Shown piece after piece: positions 53,785 to 62,201 of a DNA stretch of 64,000 nt. The stretch is taken from positions 620,001 through 684,000 of the forward strand of contig NZ_JAMXHT010000002.1 of the NCBI RefSeq assembly GCF_023955655.1, written 5' to 3'. Under the pieces are notes generated by a model. The model saw only the letters and a program-made list of their open reading frames with translations, was not told where the DNA came from and made no database searches. Position numbers and translations under genes: made by a program. How positions within the stretch are numbered: the stretch's first letter is position 1; every line of letters begins with the position of its first letter. The DNA is from Ralstonia soli. GTDB taxonomy: Bacteria; Pseudomonadota; Gammaproteobacteria; Burkholderiales; Burkholderiaceae.

Positions 53785-54350
53785 TGCACGCTCCTCGCCA
53801 GACGCAACAGTTGCGAACTGAGCTGCAGGCGCGCATGGCGGGCGGCCATCGCGTCGATATCGAAGACCACACGATCATCCTGCAGCGCAAGCACGATCAT
53901 GGGATCCGGTGCGCCAGCCGCACGCTGGCTCCTGGGCTGCTCCGACACGGTCAGCAGCGGCGTGGCCGGATCGACCCGCACCCCGGTCCACGCACGCGCA
54001 TCGAACACCAGCACGTGGCAGCCGGCCACGGTGCCATCGTTGAGCTTTCGGATTTCCAGGCGGTGTCCGCGCACGGGTTTTCCTGTGAGTTTTTCCAAGG
54101 CCGCCTGCAACGGGTGCTCGGCGGTCACGCACACCACCATCGGGGCATCGGCTTGCATGGCGTCGGGCGGCCAGGTGGTGAACAGCGCAAAGTTGTAAAT
54201 GAACGCCGCCTTGACCTGCACTTCACTGGCCTGCACCTGGGCGTGGGCCACGCGCATGCATGCGGCGCCCAGCACGATGCCCAGGGCCGCACACAGCCTG
54301 CGCGGGCCTGGCCAACGTGCGCGTCGGGCGATGCCGTGCGGGGCGCTCAT
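53781..54350 (-). CDS. YfiR-family periplasmic regulator
   Basis: From ATG 54350 the protein has 189 residues: signal peptide (LCAALGIVLGAACMRVAHA) and a YfiR/DUF4154 domain (QVKAAFIYNFALFTTWPPDA, HPLQAALEKLTGKPVRGHRL, GCHVLVFDA, LLTVSEQ). YfiR binds the periplasmic domain of the diguanylate cyclase YfiN and represses it until released by envelope or redox signals. The gene is coupled by ATGA both to the TonB receptor upstream and to the cyclase downstream. This start is preferred over the longer frame because of that overlap. Of the two Cys pairs of classical YfiR only one Cys pair position is obvious. Confidence 0.87.
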   Translation of the reverse strand: MSAPHGIARRARWPGPRRLCAALGIVLGAACMRVAHAQVQASEVQVKAAFIYNFALFTTWPPDAMQADAPMVVCVTAEHPLQAALEKLTGKPVRGHRLEIRKLNDGTVAGCHVLVFDARAWTGVRVDPATPLLTVSEQPRSQRAAGAPDPMIVLALQDDRVVFDIDAMAARHARLQLSSQLLRLARSVQ

Positions 54351-56458
54351 CGGAAGGCGTAGATGAACTTCAGGCGGAATGTGCGCCCATCCTGCGGGAT
54401 GGACGGCTGCGGCTGCTCGGGCCCCGCCGGATCGGCATAGCGGCGGCCGAACACGTTGTAGACGCTGGCCGACATCTCCAGATTGGGCGCCAGCCGCGCC
54501 GCCAGCAAGGTCAGATTGGCGATCCAGTATCCGCCCACATGCTCCGATGGCAGTCCCGACGCCGTCAGCCTGTTGCTGATGTACTGCGCCTCGACACCCG
54601 CACGCCAGTCGCTGCGCCACACCGGAGCGCTCAGGTTGAGCTTCATCATGTGGCGCGGCGAGTTGCTCAGCATCTGGCCGGTATCCATGTCCTTGGAGCG
54701 CTGGAGGCTGTAGCTCGTGCGCAGGCGCGTGCCGCCGGGCCAGTTCTGCTCGTAGCCGAGTTCTGCGCCACACGTGCGCACGCGTGCCACGTTGCTGAAG
54801 AACAGCAGACCGGTGTTCGGGTCTTCGCCCTGGTTGATCAGGTTGGAGACGTTGTTCTCAAACACCGACAACGTCGCCTTGCCGCCCGCAGCCACTTGCT
54901 GCTCCACCACCGTTTCATACGTGCGGATGCGCTCGGCAGACAGCCCCGGGGTCAACTGCTGCCCCCCGGGTGCGCTGGTCTGGTAGTGCAGCTCGTAATC
55001 GTTGGGGGCCCGGTAGGCCATGCCGTAGATCGCCTTGATGGTGGTCGTGGCCGCTGCGTGCCAGATTAGGCCCACGCGCGGGCTGAAGATGCCGGGCGCG
55101 AAGCTCGTGTGATCGTAGCGCAGGCCCGTATCCAGCACCCAGTCCCGATGCAGCAGGAATTGATCCTGCACGTACACGCCCACCCGGTTGTTGTTGCGCT
55201 GGTCGTTCAGATAACCGCGATAGGGCGCGGTATCGAAATTGAGCATCACGTCACGGTAGTCGCGCTGCAGCTCGGTGCCCACAGCCAGCGTGTGGCGGTC
55301 GATGCGGTGCGTCACGAGCTTGAGCTCGGTGCCGTACCACGCCGTGTCGAAAATGTCGCGGTTGATGCCAACCGGCGGCGGGTAGTACGGGTAGTCGCCC
55401 AGCGAGACAAAACGGCCCCAGAAGACCCGCGCCGACACGTCGGTCACGTCGTCCAGCGCATGCTGCCAGGTGCCGTTGAACATCTGCCGCGCATCGTCGG
55501 CACGTGCGCGCGGATCGTTGAAGGCTTCGTCATACGGTGCCGTGGGCACCCCCTTCGTGCGATCCACATAGCCGAAGGTCACCCCGAATTCGCCGAAACT
55601 GCCCTTGGCGAACAGCCGCTTGGCGCGGTCGAAATCCATGCCGCGGGCGACGCCGTCGCTGATGCCGGGGCGGTTGAACTCGCCGAAGTAGAGGTCGCGG
55701 CCCGGCGCGTCGTCCACGCTGGCGGAGAGCAGCCATTCGGCACCGTTCTCGGCGCGCTTGCCCCAGGTCACCCGCCCCTCGCGCATATTCGTGCTGCCCG
55801 TGGCGCCGCTCACCTGTACGCCATCCATGTCGCGCCCGCGCTTGGTGACGACGTTGATGACGCCAAACAAGGCGTTCGAACCATACACGGCCGACCCTGC
55901 GCCAGGCACGTATTCCACGCGTTCGATGAGGTCGACGTCGAGCAGGGCTTCGGTGCCGACGGACGCCTCATCGAAGATCGGGTCATTGGTGCGGTAGCCG
56001 TCGATCAGCAGCAGGAAGCGGGTGTCGTAGTCCCCTGCGCGCAGAAAACCCCGTGCGCCGAGCGTGGTGTAGGTGCGATCGTAGTTGGTGTAAAGCCCCG
56101 GCAGGCTGCGCAGGACGTCGGCCAGCGTGCGCCAGCCGTAGGCCTTGATGTCGGCGGCGGTGATGACGGAGACATTGGCGGGGGCTTCGCTGGACGCCTG
56201 CGCGTATTTGGACGCGCCGGTCACGACCTGCACCTGCATCAGTTGCTCGATCGGCAAGGCGGTCAAGTCGGTGACCTCCGTCTGAGCGCGTGCCACGGTG
56301 GAAAGCAACCCGAACACCACCGCAAACATTTGCGTATAACGCTTTACGCCCTGCTCCTTGCACGACAGGCGCGTCGTCAACGCAAAAGGAGCCTTTGCGC
56401 GCAGGCGTTTCCAGTAGCCGCGTGTAAGTGCACGGGCAGTCACAACGAAGGGCGACAT
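54347..56458 (-). CDS. TonB-dependent outer membrane receptor
   Basis: About 703 residues. A plug domain (VSVITAADIKAYGWRTLADV, LLIDGYRTNDPIFDE, GAGSAVYGSNALFGVINVVT) is followed by a beta-barrel ending with the aromatic FIYAFR typical of outer membrane proteins. The start is uncertain: ATG 56458 gives a long basic leader before the signal peptide (QMFAVVFGLLSTVARAQ), while starting at ATG 56329 gives a short signal peptide. It heads a three-gene operon with the YfiR-like and GGDEF-EAL genes. It could import a siderophore or other ligand whose presence is passed to c-di-GMP signalling. The ligand is unknown; barrel features do not reveal it. Confidence 0.88.
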   Translation of the reverse strand: MSPFVVTARALTRGYWKRLRAKAPFALTTRLSCKEQGVKRYTQMFAVVFGLLSTVARAQTEVTDLTALPIEQLMQVQVVTGASKYAQASSEAPANVSVITAADIKAYGWRTLADVLRSLPGLYTNYDRTYTTLGARGFLRAGDYDTRFLLLIDGYRTNDPIFDEASVGTEALLDVDLIERVEYVPGAGSAVYGSNALFGVINVVTKRGRDMDGVQVSGATGSTNMREGRVTWGKRAENGAEWLLSASVDDAPGRDLYFGEFNRPGISDGVARGMDFDRAKRLFAKGSFGEFGVTFGYVDRTKGVPTAPYDEAFNDPRARADDARQMFNGTWQHALDDVTDVSARVFWGRFVSLGDYPYYPPPVGINRDIFDTAWYGTELKLVTHRIDRHTLAVGTELQRDYRDVMLNFDTAPYRGYLNDQRNNNRVGVYVQDQFLLHRDWVLDTGLRYDHTSFAPGIFSPRVGLIWHAAATTTIKAIYGMAYRAPNDYELHYQTSAPGGQQLTPGLSAERIRTYETVVEQQVAAGGKATLSVFENNVSNLINQGEDPNTGLLFFSNVARVRTCGAELGYEQNWPGGTRLRTSYSLQRSKDMDTGQMLSNSPRHMMKLNLSAPVWRSDWRAGVEAQYISNRLTASGLPSEHVGGYWIANLTLLAARLAPNLEMSASVYNVFGRRYADPAGPEQPQPSIPQDGRTFRLKFIYAFR

Positions 56459-56630
56459 CAATGGGACCAGCAGAACCGATCACGCCTCTGTCGGGCGTTC
56501 ATCGGCATTTCGATAGTTCTGCTTTAAAACGGAGGCGCGGCGCACTTCTTTACCCCACGCTGGGTGGGGCGACACCGGGTGGCAGTTGTGATGGGCTTGT
56601 GGTCGGCGGTTGACTGTCCGCGCGATCGGC

Positions 56631-57050
56631 TCAACGGCGGCGCTTGCGCAAGCGCTCGATGGCGGCGAGCTGCGCCACGGCTTCGGCCAGTTCGGCCTGC
56701 GCACGCGCGTAGTCGAACTTGCTGTGGCTGTTCTGCATGTGCTCTTCGGCCGCCTTGCGGGCCTGCTGCGCCTTGACCTCGTCCAGGTCATGGGCGCGCA
56801 CAGCGGTGTCGGCCAGCACGATCACCTGCTCGGGTTGCACGTCAACAAAGCCGCCCGCCACGAAAAGGATGACTTCCTCGTCGTTCTCCTGCGTGACGCG
56901 CACCGTGCCCGGGCGCATGCGCGTCAGCAGGCGTTCGTGGCCGGGCAGGATGCCCAGTTCCCCTTCGGTGCCGGGGATGACCACGAACTTGGCGTTGCCT
57001 TCGTACAGACGTTCTTCTGCGGTGACGACGTCGACCTTCAGCACCGGCAT
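56631..57050 (-). CDS. atpC: ATP synthase epsilon subunit, orphan paralogue
   Basis: A 139-residue F1 epsilon subunit with AGGAG upstream of ATG 57050. The beta-sandwich domain (KFVVIPGTEGELGILPGHER, LFVAGGFVDVQPEQVIVLAD) and the two-helix C-terminal domain (KAAEEHMQNSHSKFDYARAQ) are complete. It normally follows atpD at the end of the atp operon. Here no other ATP synthase gene is adjacent: upstream is a divergent LysR gene. It is probably a second copy, as in some Ralstonia and Cupriavidus genomes (from memory), perhaps an alternative inhibitor subunit. Sequence is intact and no decay is seen. Confidence 0.9.
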   Translation of the reverse strand: MPVLKVDVVTAEERLYEGNAKFVVIPGTEGELGILPGHERLLTRMRPGTVRVTQENDEEVILFVAGGFVDVQPEQVIVLADTAVRAHDLDEVKAQQARKAAEEHMQNSHSKFDYARAQAELAEAVAQLAAIERLRKRRR

Positions 57051-57256
57051 GGTGTCTCCTGTGTTACGCGCATAGGCTCACACGGTAGCACGATGTGCGC
57101 CCAGCGCCCTCCCCCTTGCGCCATTCAGCACACAACGCTTTGACAGCCGCGTGGCAGCGGCGGGCTGACCGTAAGGTTTCACAGGATGTCGCGTCATAAA
57201 CGCCGCCTAGACTGTGCCCCCTGATCATCAAACAGACACATCGGGGAAACACAAGC

Positions 57257-58192
57257 ATGCTGGGCGATCTATTGATGTCGTTCTTCGAGGTGGCCCGCCA
57301 GGGCAGCGTGACGGGCGCGGCCAAGCGCCTGCGCCTGTCGCAGCCCACCGTGACGGGGCGCATCCGCCAACTGGAAGAGATGTACGGCGTGGAGCTGTTC
57401 CACCGTCGCGGCAGCCGGCTGGATCTGTCAGACCTGGGCGTGAGCCTGATGCCCATTGTCGAGCGCCTGGCGCAGCAGGAAGGCGACGTCGACTTCCTGC
57501 TGCGCAATGCCGGGGACTTGCGCACCGGCAACCTGCGCGTGGGCGCCACGGGCCCGTACTACATCCTGCCCAGTGTGGCCGCCTTCCGCGCGCGCCACCC
57601 GACCATCGAGATCACCATCGAGTTCGGCAATTCACAGCAGATGCTGGAGGCGCTGTCGGAAGTGCGCATCGATCTGGCGGTCTCGTCGCATGCCGTGGAC
57701 GACGAACGGCTGCACCGCATCACCCTGGCCGAAGACACGATGGTGCTGGTGGTGCCGCTGGACCACGCCCTCGCCCGGCGCTCGAGCATCACGTTGAGCG
57801 ACATCACCGGCTGCCAGCTGCTGATGCGCGAGCCCGGCTCCGTCACCCGCCGCGTGACCGAAGACGCTTTCGCCGCTGCCGGCATCGAGCCCGCCAGCAT
57901 GAGCATCATCGGCAGTCGCGAGGCGATCTACGAAGCGATCAGCCTGGGCCTGGGCTGCAGCATCGTTCCCGCGCGCGAAGCCCCGCGCCGCCCTGACGTG
58001 CGCGTGCTGCCTTTTGCCGACAACGCGCCCGTCATCCACGAATACCTGTATTTCCTGAAGGAGCGCAAGGATGCACGGCTCGTGCGTGCGTTCCTTGACT
58101 GCCTGGACCCGCTGCACGCGCAGGCGCCCAAGAAAAAGGCCGATGCGTTCATCGCCAAAGTTTTGGGCATGGACACAACCGCGACGCGCTAG
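57257..58192 (+). CDS. LysR-family regulator of the phosphonate locus
   Basis: A 311-residue LysR protein. The helix-turn-helix reads LMSFFEVARQGSVTGAAKRL and RLSQPTVTGRIRQLEEMYGV; the effector domain starts GNLRVGATGPYYILPSVAAF. It resembles the LysR regulators found next to aminoethylphosphonate genes in beta-proteobacteria. The catabolic genes run leftward from beyond the window's right edge to 58979 and converge on this region, so control would act at a distant promoter. Its own promoter lies in the 206 bases opposite atpC. Confidence 0.85.
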   Translation: MLGDLLMSFFEVARQGSVTGAAKRLRLSQPTVTGRIRQLEEMYGVELFHRRGSRLDLSDLGVSLMPIVERLAQQEGDVDFLLRNAGDLRTGNLRVGATGPYYILPSVAAFRARHPTIEITIEFGNSQQMLEALSEVRIDLAVSSHAVDDERLHRITLAEDTMVLVVPLDHALARRSSITLSDITGCQLLMREPGSVTRRVTEDAFAAAGIEPASMSIIGSREAIYEAISLGLGCSIVPAREAPRRPDVRVLPFADNAPVIHEYLYFLKERKDARLVRAFLDCLDPLHAQAPKKKADAFIAKVLGMDTTATR

Positions 58193-58237
58193 CGGCATAA
58201 GCTCGCGGGTTTTCAACCGCCACTGCCCGTCCGCTGT

Positions 58238-58921
58238 ATGCAATCGCTTGCCCTGTTCGACCTGGACCACACCCTGCTGCCCATCGACAGCGAATACGAA
58301 TGGGGCCGCTTCCTGGTCGCCCAGGGTGCCGTCGACCGACACGCCTTCGAACAGGCCAACGAGCGCTGGATGCGCGAGTACCGCGATGGCACGTTGGACT
58401 TCGGCCGCCACGCGCGCTTCTCGCTCGGCCTGCTGGCGCAGCACCCGCGCAAGCGTCTCGATGCCTGGCGCGCTGCGTTCCTGCACGAGGTCATCACGCG
58501 CGCCATCCAACCCGCTGCGCGAGAACTGGTCGACGCGCACCTGCGTGCGGGCGACCTCTGCTGCATCGTCACCGCCACGCACCGCTACCTGACCGAACCG
58601 ATTGCCGCCGCTTTCAACGTGCCGCACCTGCTGGCGGTGGAAGGCGAAACCGTCAAGGGCCAACCTGATGGCGAGTTCACAGGCAACCTGCTCGGCACGC
58701 CCAGCTTTGGCGCCGGCAAGATCACGCGTGTGGCTGAGTGGCTCGCGCAGCGCGGCCAACGTATGACGGACTTCTCGCGCACGGTGTTCTACAGCGATTC
58801 ACGCAACGACTTGCCGCTGCTCGACGCGGTATCGCACCCCGTGGCGGTGAGCCCCGACACCACGTTGCGCGCGACTGCCGAAGCGCGCGGGTGGCCGATC
58901 ATCGAACTCTTCCCCGCCTGA
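58238..58921 (+). CDS. HAD-superfamily hydrolase (HAD-IB, SerB-like)
   Basis: A 227-residue HAD phosphatase. Motif I is LFDLDHTLLPIDSE (nucleophile Asp), motif II CIVTATH (Thr), motif III Lys in AGKITRV and motif IV FYSDSRNDLPLL (Asp pair). The helical cap between motifs I and II (WGRFLVAQGAVDRHAFEQAN) places it in the HAD-IB group related to phosphoserine phosphatase and acyl-phosphatases. It lies 45 bases after the LysR gene and could be co-transcribed. Substrate unknown; place in a phosphonate locus does not decide it. Confidence 0.85.
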   Translation: MQSLALFDLDHTLLPIDSEYEWGRFLVAQGAVDRHAFEQANERWMREYRDGTLDFGRHARFSLGLLAQHPRKRLDAWRAAFLHEVITRAIQPAARELVDAHLRAGDLCCIVTATHRYLTEPIAAAFNVPHLLAVEGETVKGQPDGEFTGNLLGTPSFGAGKITRVAEWLAQRGQRMTDFSRTVFYSDSRNDLPLLDAVSHPVAVSPDTTLRATAEARGWPIIELFPA

Positions 58922-58925
58922 TTGA

Positions 58926-58961
58926 AAAACGCCCGCACGGCGCAAACCGGGCGGGCGTTTT
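58926..58961. terminator. Bidirectional terminator between convergent genes
   Basis: AAAACGCCCGC (58926-58936) and GCGGGCGTTTT (58951-58961) are exact reverse complements with a 14-nt loop, giving a U-run on either strand. It separates the HAD hydrolase gene from the convergent FAD oxidoreductase gene. Confidence 0.85.
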
Positions 58962-58978
58962 CACATCGCGGCGCGGCG

Positions 58979-60211
58979 TCAGGCCGCCACTGCTGCGGGC
59001 AGGCTTGCCGGGGGCGTCCATTGGGGCAGCACCGTGCCGTCGACGAGCGCGTCGACATGCCGATGCGCCAGCGCCGGCCCCACGCTCATGCCGATGCCGC
59101 TGTGCATGAGCGCCACGGTCGTGCGGTCGTCGATGCGGGTGATCGAGAACGCGCCGCTGCCGGGCACGTGGCATTTGGCACCGTACACGCCCTGCCAGCG
59201 TTCCACCACGCGCAGCTTGCTGCCGAACGTGTCACGCGCGAGATCAAGCAGGATGTTGTCGACCGACTCGGCATTGAACGGGCGGGCGTCCTGGCCGTAG
59301 TCGTGCGAGTCGCCGACGATCCAGTCGCCGTACGGCGTCGGGCTTACCAGCAGGTGGATGCCGTGGCGCGCCAGTTCGGGGCGTTGATGCTCGATCTGCA
59401 TGGCGAGCGCCTGTGCGGTCGGCAGATCGGCAAACGCGCCGTAGTGCGTGCATGACAGGCCGGTCAGCACGGCGTGCTCCAACGGGAAGCCGTCTTCGGG
59501 CGTCACGCGCAGCATCTGCAGGCGGCACACTTGCGGCTGCAGCGCGCGCAGTTGATCGGCGCACAGCGTCTGGTAATCGTGGCCGCTGCAGACGATCACG
59601 CGCTGGGCGTTGCATACGCCGGCCGTTGTGTCCAGCCGGCCGCCTTCCACATGGCGTACCAGCGTGCCGAAATGAAAACGCACGCCTTGCGTGGCGAGCC
59701 ATGCTGTCAGCGCGGGAATGGCCTCGCGCGAATAGAGCTGCAAGTCATCAAAGCCCTGCAACGCTGCGCGATGGCGCGCAAAGCGGCCGTCATACAGGCC
59801 GGCCAGTTCAGCGCCGCGCAGCAGTTTCACGTGGTAGCCGAAGGCCGGCGCGCGGGTGGACATGAACTCATTCAGCACGGCTTCTTCAGCGGCATTGCGC
59901 GCAAACAGCAGCGCACCGTTGGCGCGCGCAAAGATGCCGGCGCACTCCGCCCAGTCGAGATACAGCGCGCGGCTTTCACGCGCGAGGTCGAGCATGATGC
60001 CCGGCGGCTGGCCAGTCACCAGCATCTGCCCGAAATTGCGGATGGACGCACCCACGGCGATCTCGCTGCGCTCGAACACCGTCACGCGCAGACCGCGCTT
60101 GACGGCGGCCGCCGCGTGCGCCAAGCCCAAAATGCCAGCCCCGACGATGGCGACGTCGGTGCTGGCATCCAGGCTCCCTTGCACAACGGGAATCAAGGGA
60201 GCTTCAATCAC
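58979..60211 (-). CDS. FAD-dependent oxidoreductase of the phosphonate cluster
   Basis: A 410-residue DAO/glycine-oxidase-type flavoprotein starting with GTG directly after the binding-protein stop (TAAGTG). The dinucleotide motif DVAIVGAGILGLAHAAAAVK is at about residues 18-37. FGQMLVTGQPPGIMLDLARE and VSPTPYGDWIVGDSHDYGQD follow, and the C-terminus has MHSGIGMSVGPALAHRHVDA. It belongs to the flavoprotein family linked to aminoethylphosphonate loci (TIGR03364 group). It probably oxidises the amine of aminoethylphosphonate or an N-alkyl form to phosphonoacetaldehyde, which PhnX next door would split. No aminotransferase PhnW gene is in the window. Confidence 0.85.
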   Translation of the reverse strand: MIEAPLIPVVQGSLDASTDVAIVGAGILGLAHAAAAVKRGLRVTVFERSEIAVGASIRNFGQMLVTGQPPGIMLDLARESRALYLDWAECAGIFARANGALLFARNAAEEAVLNEFMSTRAPAFGYHVKLLRGAELAGLYDGRFARHRAALQGFDDLQLYSREAIPALTAWLATQGVRFHFGTLVRHVEGGRLDTTAGVCNAQRVIVCSGHDYQTLCADQLRALQPQVCRLQMLRVTPEDGFPLEHAVLTGLSCTHYGAFADLPTAQALAMQIEHQRPELARHGIHLLVSPTPYGDWIVGDSHDYGQDARPFNAESVDNILLDLARDTFGSKLRVVERWQGVYGAKCHVPGSGAFSITRIDDRTTVALMHSGIGMSVGPALAHRHVDALVDGTVLPQWTPPASLPAAVAA

Positions 60212-61237
60212 TTACTTCTTCTCCGACTTGCCGTCGTAGCGCTTGGTCCACTCGGCGAGGATGCGGTCACGGTTGGCGCTAGCCCACGTGAAGTCGTTCT
60301 TGATCAGGCGCTTCTCGTAGTCGGCCGGCAGCAGCGGGTCCGGCTTGGAGAAGCCCGGCGTGGCGACCACAGCAAAGTTCTTCTCATACAGCGCCATCGC
60401 AGCCGGGCTGGCAGAGAAGTCCGCCAGCTTCTTGGCGGCATCCAGGTTCTTGGTGCCCTTCATGATGCCGGTGGCTTCCACGTCCCAGCCCAGGCCTTCG
60501 GACGGCAGCACGATGTCGATCGGCGCGCCTTCCTTCTTCGACTTCACGGCGCGGTACTCGAATGCGATACCGATCGGGAACTCACCCGAAGCGGCCATCT
60601 TGCAGGGCTTGGAGCCCGAATGCGTGTACTGGCCGATGTTCTTGTGCAGGGCGTCCATGTAGTCCCAGCCCTTCTGCTCGCCCTGCATCTGCAGCCAGGC
60701 GCTGACATCCAGGTAGCCCGTGCCCGACGACGCCGGGTTCGGCATGACGATCTTGCCTGCGTAGACGGGCTTGGTCAGGTCTGCCCACGAGGTCGGCTTC
60801 GGCAGGTTCTGCTTTTGCGCTTCGACCGTGTTGAAGCAGATGGCGGCGCCCCAGGCGTCCATGCCCACCCACGCCGGCGGGTTGGCCTTGTCGCGGTACG
60901 TGGCGCCAATCTTTGCCAGGTCAGCCGGTGCGTACGGCGTCAGCATGCCTTCCTTGTCGAGGATGGCCAGGCTCGATGCAGCCAGGCCCCACACCACGTC
61001 GGCGCGCGGGTTGGCCTTCTCGGCCAGCAGCTTGGCGGTGACGACGCCGGTGGAGTCGCGCACCCACTTGATCTCGATGTCCGGATTGGCCTTCTCGAAG
61101 GCATACTGGTACGCCTTCACTTGGTCAGCTTCCAGCGCCGTGTACACGGTCAGCGTGGTCTTGGCAAAGGCCGACGTGGCAAACGCCATCGTGGCCGACG
61201 TGACTGCGGCGGCCAGCAGGGAAAGACGCTTCGTCAT
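60212..61237 (-). CDS. 2-aminoethylphosphonate ABC transporter substrate-binding protein
   Basis: From ATG 61237 (GAGGAA upstream) the protein has 341 residues with a signal peptide (LSLLAAAVTSATMAFATSAFA). It has a class-II iron/polyamine-type binding fold: LTVYTALEADQVKAYQYAFE, IKWVRDSTGVVTAKLLAEKA, ADVVWGLAASSLAILDKEGM and SGTGYLDVSAWLQMQGE. It matches the PhnS-like binding proteins of aminoethylphosphonate transporters. It lies between phnX and the FAD oxidoreductase gene; the permease and ATPase genes are upstream in the same direction. Confidence 0.88.
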   Translation of the reverse strand: MTKRLSLLAAAVTSATMAFATSAFAKTTLTVYTALEADQVKAYQYAFEKANPDIEIKWVRDSTGVVTAKLLAEKANPRADVVWGLAASSLAILDKEGMLTPYAPADLAKIGATYRDKANPPAWVGMDAWGAAICFNTVEAQKQNLPKPTSWADLTKPVYAGKIVMPNPASSGTGYLDVSAWLQMQGEQKGWDYMDALHKNIGQYTHSGSKPCKMAASGEFPIGIAFEYRAVKSKKEGAPIDIVLPSEGLGWDVEATGIMKGTKNLDAAKKLADFSASPAAMALYEKNFAVVATPGFSKPDPLLPADYEKRLIKNDFTWASANRDRILAEWTKRYDGKSEKK

Positions 61238-61293
61238 GGTTTCCTCGGTATGGGTGTGATGCAGGGAAAAAGACAACAAACAGGACAACAAAC

Positions 61294-62172
61294 TCAGGAG
61301 CACTGCGGCCGTTCACCGCGCGCCAGGCGTCGGTTGATGTCGGCCACGACTTCCGGCAGATCGGCAATCGTGTCGATCTCGTAATGCGGGCGGCAGGCGG
61401 CAAAGCCTGCCGAAATGGCAACGCGATGGCGTGCACGTTCATCGGCATCCAGCGCTGCGTATTGCGCGTACGGCAGGCCCAGCGCGTTACCCGACATCAG
61501 CAGCGCCACCGTCCACATGCCGGCGCGGCGGCCTTCTTCAATACCGGGCACGGTGTCGTCCACCTTCACGCAGGCCGCCACATCGCCAAGGGCGAGATCC
61601 ACCACGTTGCGCAGTGCCTGCGCAGGCCCTGGCCGAGCACGCGGCACGTCATCGCAGGCGATCACGCAGTCGGGCGTGTAGCCGGCCTCGGCCGCCAACT
61701 CCACCACGCGCTCCATCACCACGCGCGGGTAGCCCGAGCACGTGCCGATCTTCAAACCGGCTTCGCGTAGTGCGGCGATGGTCTCCAGCGCGCCGGGAAT
61801 CAACGCCGAATGCGCGCCCACCTTCTCGATCTGCAACGGCATGAAGCGGTTGTAGATGGCGGTGACGTCGTCATCGGTCGGCATGCGGCCGTGCGCGAGC
61901 GAGAAGCGCGCGGCAATCGCGCCGTCGTTGCACAGCGTGCGGATGTGGTCCCACTTGCCCACGCCCATCGGGCCGCGCGCTTCGTCCAGCGTGATGGCCA
62001 CGCCAAACTCGGCAAACGCCTCCACGAAGATCTGCGTGGGGGCAAACGAACCGAAATCGACCACGGTGCCGGCCCAGTCGAGCACGGCAGCTTCCAGGCG
62101 CAGCGGCGTGCCGCGGGCACCGCCACGTTCCGTGCCAGGCATGCGGGTCGTCATTGGGGAGGCGTCACCCAT
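61294..62172 (-). CDS. phnX: Phosphonoacetaldehyde hydrolase
   Basis: A 292-residue HAD enzyme, with AAGGA before ATG 62172. Motif I is [20 protein letters not shown] with the nucleophile Asp; the cap contains the Schiff-base Lys in [14 protein letters not shown]. Motif II is GTCSGYPR and motif [15 protein letters not shown] with its Asp residues. It cleaves phosphonoacetaldehyde to acetaldehyde and phosphate. The order permease, phnX, binding protein, FAD oxidoreductase makes uptake, amine removal and C-P cleavage one unit. Confidence 0.93.
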   Translation of the reverse strand: MGDASPMTTRMPGTERGGARGTPLRLEAAVLDWAGTVVDFGSFAPTQIFVEAFAEFGVAITLDEARGPMGVGKWDHIRTLCNDGAIAARFSLAHGRMPTDDDVTAIYNRFMPLQIEKVGAHSALIPGALETIAALREAGLKIGTCSGYPRVVMERVVELAAEAGYTPDCVIACDDVPRARPGPAQALRNVVDLALGDVAACVKVDDTVPGIEEGRRAGMWTVALLMSGNALGLPYAQYAALDADERARHRVAISAGFAACRPHYEIDTIADLPEVVADINRRLARGERPQCS

Positions 62173-62201
62173 GTTGTGGTTCCTTTTTCTTTCCTACGAA
62201 T

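Noticed and set aside
58238-58921. Phosphoserine phosphatase serB
   Set aside because: HAD-IB motifs match, but the cap and neighbourhood do not support serine synthesis, so only the superfamily is assigned.
59474-61384. A 636-codon plus-strand frame
   Set aside because: It is antisense to the FAD oxidoreductase and binding-protein genes; composition is that of a shadow frame.
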